Positions 60,233-64,000 of a stretch of DNA of 64,000 nt are shown piece by piece. The first letter of the stretch is position 1. Each line of letters begins with the position of its first letter. The stretch comes from JANQRA01 sp035762545 (lineage in GTDB: Bacteria > Actinomycetota > Acidimicrobiia > Spongiisociales > ZC4RG35), in NCBI GenBank assembly GCA_035762545.1, contig DASTOM010000007.1, positions 40,984 through 104,983 on the forward strand, written 5' to 3'. The notes beneath the pieces are model-generated. The model was not told where the DNA came from, made no database searches, and saw nothing but the letters and a program-made list of their open reading frames with translations. The position numbers and the translations under genes were made by a program.

Positions 60233-61053
60233 CCGAGTGACGCCAAATAGTCGACGCTGGCCCGGTAGGCCCCTTTCATCCGCTCTTCGATCCCCCCAGT
60301 GTCCTTCCACTTGAGTTGGCTGCGGTCATCCCAGGCGACCGGGCTCCCTGTGGGGAGCAGGTGGACTTCGATGCCTTCGGGAAGGTTCTGCATGGTGGTG
60401 GCGAACCGATGCCGCCTGGCAATCTCGAACGAGATGAACGCAGCCTCGTAGAGACGCTCCGGGGGGCGTAGTGGCGACTCGATGCGACCTACCTGGAGGA
60501 CGTAGACGATGTCAGCGCCCAGGGCCACCGCTCGGGAAAGGGGGACCGAGTCAACGAGGCCGCCGTCGTAGAAATGCTCGCCGTCGATCTCGACGGGTGG
60601 GAAGAGGGCCGGAACCGCTGAGGAGGCGAGGACCGCGTCGACGACTGACCCGGTGGAGAACCAGTGCTCGGTGGTCTTCTCGATCGAAGCGGCGACACAC
60701 TGGAACGGTGTGTGCAGGTCTTCCATCCGGGTGTCTGGATGGATCGCGTGTTCGATCAACATCCGAAGCTCTGCGGTCTCGTGGATCGACGGCTTCATCG
60801 TGGCTACCCGCTTGGCCCGGCCGAAGAAGCTGCTCTGGAAGAGATCGACCCCTGTGACCTCCTCCCAGAACCCGGTCAGTCGATCCACTCCCTCCCTACC
60901 CGAGTAGTCGGCGATCACAGCGCCGTTGAACGCCCCGATCGACGTCCCCAGGATCAAGTCAGGCTGTATGCCCGCCTCGTCGAGAGCCTGGATCATGCCG
61001 ACCTCGACGGCACCCCAGCGGCCGCCGCCGCCGAGGACGAACGCCGTCGTCAT
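60229..61053 (-). CDS. Patatin-like phospholipase (RssA-like)
   Basis: 274 residues. The glycine loop is LGGGGRWG (8-14), the nucleophile Ser38 in GTSIG and the dyad aspartate in FYDGGLVDSVPL. It is a minimal bacterial patatin without extra domains. The ATG overlaps the SnoaL-like gene stop and its own stop overlaps the acyltransferase start, giving a three-gene operon SnoaL-like, patatin, PlsC-like. Third patatin in the window. Confidence 0.92.
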   Translation of the reverse strand: MTTAFVLGGGGRWGAVEVGMIQALDEAGIQPDLILGTSIGAFNGAVIADYSGREGVDRLTGFWEEVTGVDLFQSSFFGRAKRVATMKPSIHETAELRMLIEHAIHPDTRMEDLHTPFQCVAASIEKTTEHWFSTGSVVDAVLASSAVPALFPPVEIDGEHFYDGGLVDSVPLSRAVALGADIVYVLQVGRIESPLRPPERLYEAAFISFEIARRHRFATTMQNLPEGIEVHLLPTGSPVAWDDRSQLKWKDTGGIEERMKGAYRASVDYLASLG

Positions 61054-61409
61054 TCAGTGTCTTCCTCGATGTACCACTCCGTGAAGTCGTAGCAGCGGTC
61101 GTCGTCTGCGAACCTGATGACGAACAGGTTCCGGTAGCTCGCTGCGGGCTCGAAGTAGCGAGTGCGTCCGGTGATGACGGCGATGTCATCCGTCTCGACC
61201 AAGGGCAACCACTCGAAGTCCCAGTTGTCCTCGGCGTCCTCTATCTCCTGCCAAGCGGCGACGATCTCATCGATCCCCTCCCACTCACCACCTGCCGTCT
61301 GCGGGTCGTAGACCGCGTCATCAGTGAAGAGCGCCTTGATGTGATCGGTCTCATTGCTGCTCCAGGCGAGCACGTACTGGTCCATCCAATTGTCGAGTCG
61401 TTCACTCAT
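61050..61409 (-). CDS. SnoaL/NTF2-like protein
   Basis: 119 residues with the cone-shaped NTF2-like fold: an N-terminal helix pair, ALFTDDAVYDPQTAGGEWEGIDEIVAAW, then four strands ending FVIRFADDDRCYDFTEWYIEED. Such proteins are small-molecule isomerases, hydrolases or binding proteins; no active-site pair can be assigned. First gene of the patatin/acyltransferase operon, divergent from the first of two tiny cysteine proteins 37 bases away. Confidence 0.88.
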   Translation of the reverse strand: MSERLDNWMDQYVLAWSSNETDHIKALFTDDAVYDPQTAGGEWEGIDEIVAAWQEIEDAEDNWDFEWLPLVETDDIAVITGRTRYFEPAASYRNLFVIRFADDDRCYDFTEWYIEEDTE

Positions 61410-61446
61410 CGCTGGTGGAAGTTAGTGGTGGCGTAGGATCCCGGCC

Positions 61447-61623
61447 ATGACCGAAGAGAGACCGATAGCCGCCACCTCATTCTGCGGGGTCGCCGGCTGC
61501 ACCGACGCTGCCACCAGATCTCGTTGGGTGGTTGCCGGGATGAACCGGGAAGTGGAAGTCTGTGAGAAACACGCCGAGGGAGACTTGAGCCTCGACGACC
61601 TCGATCAGGACTGGGGCGAGTAG
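61447..61623 (+). CDS. Tiny cysteine protein, tandem copy A
   Basis: 58 residues, missed by a 60-residue cut-off. It carries SFCGVAGC near the start and VEVCEKHAEGD in the middle: a CX4C pair and a C-x-x-H pair, a plausible single zinc site. The tail is strongly acidic (SLDDLDQDWGE). The next reading frame, 44 bases on, encodes a clear paralogue. No family is recognised. Coding support is the conserved spacing between the two copies. Confidence 0.7.
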   Translation: MTEERPIAATSFCGVAGCTDAATRSRWVVAGMNREVEVCEKHAEGDLSLDDLDQDWGE

Positions 61624-61667
61624 GAGGAGTTCGCTTTCCTGTAACCCTGGCGTCGTATGTTGCGATG

Positions 61668-61847
61668 ATGACCGAGACCCCAGCCACGGACCCTGCCCAG
61701 TCGTTCTGTGAGATCGCCGGCTGCGCCGGCACTGCAGTCAAGGAGGTGTGGTCGGTCGACGTGAACCGACACCTTCGAGTCTGCTGGAAACACACCGGCG
61801 AGGAGGTCTCCACAACCGCCGATCAGTCCGAGGGTTTGATCTCGTAG
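61668..61847 (+). CDS. Tiny cysteine protein, tandem copy B
   Basis: 59 residues from the ATG at 61668 (an ATG directly before it is also in frame). It repeats the copy A pattern: MTE start, SFCEIAGC, a W-x-V-x-x-N-R segment and LRVCWKHTGEE. Identity is concentrated on the four ligands, Trp, Asn-Arg and Lys. This is typical of a small metal-binding fold. Its end overlaps the convergent DUF1579-like gene by 25 bases. Function unknown. Confidence 0.75.
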   Translation: MTETPATDPAQSFCEIAGCAGTAVKEVWSVDVNRHLRVCWKHTGEEVSTTADQSEGLIS

Positions 61848-62338
61848 TCCTCGACAAGCATCCAGGCCGCTCCGTCGAGACTCATCTCGTTGGTCCAGAG
61901 GATGTTGCCTTCGGGGGTGAGCTCCCATATGAGTCGAAGCCGAGGCGGCTGATCGCCGATCGACTCGAAGATCATGCGCCGCCCGTCCACCCGGCCATGG
62001 AGCACGGAGGCCCGTCCGTAGTTGTCAGCGATGGTGGCTTTGTACTCGCCGGCGAGAGGATCCCAGCCGCACACCCAGTGGAGTTCCCACTTGAGGACGT
62101 AGGTGCCGTCCTCGAGCAACTGATCCTGTTCGTAATCCCCGACCACCCATCGTCCGTCCTGGATCCAATGATGCGATGCTCTGCCGTGGGCCAATTGCAG
62201 TGGCGTACCCGGACCCATCCCTCCGGGATGGATCACCCCGGTCCAGGTTCCGTCGCGATGGAAGGGCCGGATGGCCGCCATCTCGGCGCCAGCCTCCCTC
62301 GGATGTGGGATCTGGGTCAACACATCTGCGGTCTTCAT
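61823..62338 (-). CDS. DUF1579-like lipocalin-fold protein
   Basis: 171 residues, mainly beta strands with repeated aromatic pairs: FHRDGTWTGVIHPGGMGPG, DGRWVVGDYEQDQ, YVLKWELHWVCGWDP and GRVDGRRMIFES. This is the single-barrel pattern of DUF1579/lipocalin-like proteins that measure or bind a small ligand. No signal peptide. It ends one short step from the membrane protein gene on the same strand, which it follows by one base. Ligand unknown. Confidence 0.75.
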   Translation of the reverse strand: MKTADVLTQIPHPREAGAEMAAIRPFHRDGTWTGVIHPGGMGPGTPLQLAHGRASHHWIQDGRWVVGDYEQDQLLEDGTYVLKWELHWVCGWDPLAGEYKATIADNYGRASVLHGRVDGRRMIFESIGDQPPRLRLIWELTPEGNILWTNEMSLDGAAWMLVEDYEIKPSD

Positions 62339-62339
62339 T

Positions 62340-63242
62340 TCATGTCTCCTTCGAGTCTTGGTGGCTGTCGTCGTATGAACCTGGCGATCGACTCCAATGA
62401 CGCAAGTAGATATAGAGCCCGATCAGATTGACCAGGGCGAGCCCGATCATCAGCGGGATCACCTCTTCCGAGGCGTGAGGCGACAGCGGGTCAGCTCGGT
62501 GGCCGTACCACTGGTCGACGGCGATTCCGATCCCTTCGAGGACCCCGAAAGCCAGCCAGGAACCGGTCAGGAAGATGCCGAGTGGCCGACGGTTCCACAT
62601 CCACCACGCCGAAACCGCCATGACCGGTAGCCACACTGTCAGGTCCTGCACGTAGATGGCGTTCGTGGCCACTCCGAGCCCCTCGAGAAACTCGCCTGGG
62701 TTGTCGGAGAGCATCGCCGGGACGATGACCTGCAACCAGGCCAGTGTGTTCAGAACCACGATCGTCCAGATGAGAAAAGCCAGGGTCCGAACCGGCATCT
62801 GCTCGGCTTGCTCGATCGGCGGAATGTCGCGGGACGCGCCGACGAGCGAAAAGATGGCGAACAACGCCAGCGACTCGGTGGCGACGTAGAGCAGAAAGAG
62901 GCTGTTGAAGGGGGTCAGGAAAAGGAACAGAAAGGCGTTGTAAGCGATGTAGAAAAGAGAACCGAGCCAGACATATCGCGCCCTCCAGGACCCCCGATAC
63001 TCCTGCCACATCGCCAATAGGAGGAGTGGCGTCGCGAGGATGAGCATCACGAGAGCGGTCCCACGGGCGTTTCCGTTGCTGACCGCGGGACCCTGAAGCA
63101 CATCGGGCAGGAAGAAGGTCAGCGCCGCCGTTATGGCACCGACGGTGGCGAGCAGCCAAGTCAGGACGTAGACGTGTCGGGGCATGGGTGCGCGGTCGGC
63201 CGTATGCAACGAACCGAAAACGCTCCTGGTCAGAACGCTCAT
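62340..63242 (-). CDS. Multi-spanning membrane protein of unknown function
   Basis: 300 residues from the ATG at 63242, with GAGGAG eight bases upstream; longer in-frame readings lack such a site. About eight membrane segments with an aromatic-rich core (SLFYIAYNAFLFLFLTPFNSLFLLYVATESLALFA). No transporter or enzyme motif is recognised. It is first in a two-gene unit with the DUF1579-like gene and divergent from the general-stress-like gene. Confidence 0.82.
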   Translation of the reverse strand: MSVLTRSVFGSLHTADRAPMPRHVYVLTWLLATVGAITAALTFFLPDVLQGPAVSNGNARGTALVMLILATPLLLLAMWQEYRGSWRARYVWLGSLFYIAYNAFLFLFLTPFNSLFLLYVATESLALFAIFSLVGASRDIPPIEQAEQMPVRTLAFLIWTIVVLNTLAWLQVIVPAMLSDNPGEFLEGLGVATNAIYVQDLTVWLPVMAVSAWWMWNRRPLGIFLTGSWLAFGVLEGIGIAVDQWYGHRADPLSPHASEEVIPLMIGLALVNLIGLYIYLRHWSRSPGSYDDSHQDSKET

Positions 63243-63347
63243 TTGAACATCTCCTCGCGGGGTCGTTTGACCCCCATTGGCCCGATGATGCTCGACGCTC
63301 TCAGGCTCGACCAGAGGATTAGGTCCCGGCGGCGCCGGTATGCGTCC

Positions 63348-63373
63348 GTTTCGAGGTTGCGACTCATGGGTAT
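63348..63373 (+). promoter_or_regulatory. SigB/SigF-type promoter before the 17M-like stress gene
   Basis: GTTTCG (63348-63353) and GGGTAT (63368-63373) are separated by 14 bases, matching the stress sigma factor consensus GTTT-N16-GGGTAT used by SigB in Bacillus and SigF in mycobacteria. The gene ATG lies 32 bases downstream with its own GGAGG. Confidence 0.7.
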
Positions 63374-63405
63374 CGAAACACCGCCAATCGACATTGGAGG
63401 CAAAC

Positions 63406-63996
63406 ATGAGTGAGGTAGTAGGGCTCTTCACGAGTCGTGCGCAGGCTGAGCGAGCGATACAAGAACTCGACGAGCGTGGCTACGACGCCACAGATCTTGG
63501 ATACGTCGACCGCTATCGGGATGAGGGCGGCGAAGTGGTCACCGATGAGGGTTACTTCGATGACGACGACTACATGGACGAGGATCATGAAGTGGCACAC
63601 GAAGCGGGCAAAGGAGCAGCCGGTGGCGCGATCGGCGGAGCCGCCGTTGGGGCGGGGACAGCCCTGCTCGCCTCGGCTGGTCTCGTGCTCATCCCGGGTA
63701 TCGGACCTTTCCTCGCCGCGGGCACCCTCGCCGGGGTCCTGGGAAGCGCCGCTGTAGGCGCGGCCGGTGGGGCCGCCCTCGGGGGCGCCGCCGGAGCAAT
63801 CTTCGGTGCCGTCGACGATCACGAGCACGCCGACCACGAGATATCCCGGCACTACCGGGATCGCGTCTCGGCGGGCGAGACCATGGTCTCGGTCAACGTC
63901 GACGACGATTCGGACCTCGAAGTCACTGAGGTGCTCAATGCTGCAGGGGCGAGCAGGGTCGATATCTACGGTGGTCAGGGCTGGGTGTCCGTCTGA
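63406..63996 (+). CDS. General stress protein 17M-like (YflT) domain protein with glycine zipper
   Basis: 196 residues from the ATG at 63406, GGAGG six bases upstream. The N-terminus SEVVGLFTSRAQAERAIQELDERGYDATDLGYVDR is the general stress protein 17M / YflT fold, followed by an acidic run, then a glycine-alanine zipper (about 67-140) able to insert in a membrane, and a C-terminal repeat of the first fold (VSVNVDDDSDLEVTEVLNAAGASRVDIY). The SigB-type promoter fits a stress role. The stop lies within the last bases of the window. Confidence 0.85.
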   Translation: MSEVVGLFTSRAQAERAIQELDERGYDATDLGYVDRYRDEGGEVVTDEGYFDDDDYMDEDHEVAHEAGKGAAGGAIGGAAVGAGTALLASAGLVLIPGIGPFLAAGTLAGVLGSAAVGAAGGAALGGAAGAIFGAVDDHEHADHEISRHYRDRVSAGETMVSVNVDDDSDLEVTEVLNAAGASRVDIYGGQGWVSV

Positions 63997-64000
63997 CGCC

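Overview
The window is about 64 kb of GC-rich, densely coded DNA from what looks like a free-living actinobacterium (Actinomycetota). The main support is the gene set yebC, pdxT, pdxS, a PimA-like mannosyltransferase, a PatA-like acyltransferase, a PgsA-like CDP-alcohol transferase and thrS. This closely follows the pyridoxal phosphate / phosphatidylinositol mannoside / thrS neighbourhood known from mycobacteria and relatives. GTG and TTG starts are common, and four-base stop/start overlaps (ATGA, GTGA, TTGA) join genes at 17 junctions. I cannot assign a class; Acidimicrobiia or a related deep lineage is plausible but is inference. I see no IS element, prophage, CRISPR array or rRNA, and no stretch above 300 bases without a gene.

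Layout. 1-5,283: a minus-strand run (SRPBCC protein end, coiled-coil protein, yebC, pdxT, pdxS, PIM lipid genes). 5,361-8,709: an EF-G-like GTPase and citrate synthase. 8,835-13,492: thrS, a kinase-fold protein without catalytic residues, a zinc ribbon and a patatin. 13,476-17,795: a DUF368 transporter and an envelope-stress module (LuxR-type regulator, PspC-fused histidine kinase, PspC/LiaF-like membrane protein). 17,792-25,510: TauE-type permease, NAD salvage (pncA, pncB), trehalose synthesis (otsA, otsB), pirin, a cation transporter and a hydrolase. One CAT-anticodon tRNA follows.

25,671-36,975 is the most distinctive signalling region. A cyclase/NTPase/TPR protein is divergent from a phospholipase carrying two cyclic-nucleotide-binding domains. 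That phospholipase is followed 29 bases later by a 1,256-residue protein with two complementary half-cyclase domains arranged as in soluble adenylyl cyclase. A PAS protein and a metallo-beta-lactamase fold enzyme lie further on. 38,627-41,909 is a second signalling unit of three overlapping genes: a UBP-type zinc finger, a receiver/thioredoxin-reductase fusion with no redox cysteines, and a cyclic-nucleotide-binding histidine kinase.

42,001-45,746 encodes a form II CoxS-CoxL-CoxM molybdenum hydroxylase. 45,825-50,479 holds a UspA tandem protein, Aat, two oxidoreductases and an RDD protein with seven nine-residue repeats. 50,479-59,035 is the branched-chain amino acid block: ilvD divergent from ilvC, then ilvB-ilvN, a small protein resembling an isolated LeuA linker domain, and leuB-leuC-leuD. 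ilvB is preceded by what reads as a complete attenuator: promoter, a 14-residue leader peptide carrying LVVLLI, a palindrome and a U-tract terminator. No leuA is present here. 59,177-64,000 holds an acyltransferase, a third patatin, a SnoaL-like protein, two tandem tiny cysteine proteins, membrane and hypothetical proteins, and a general-stress-like protein behind a SigB/SigF-type promoter.

Non-coding structure includes a three-copy palindromic repeat just downstream of stop codons (25.5, 45.8 and 53.2 kb) and two larger inverted-repeat structures between convergent genes (8.7 and 59.1 kb).
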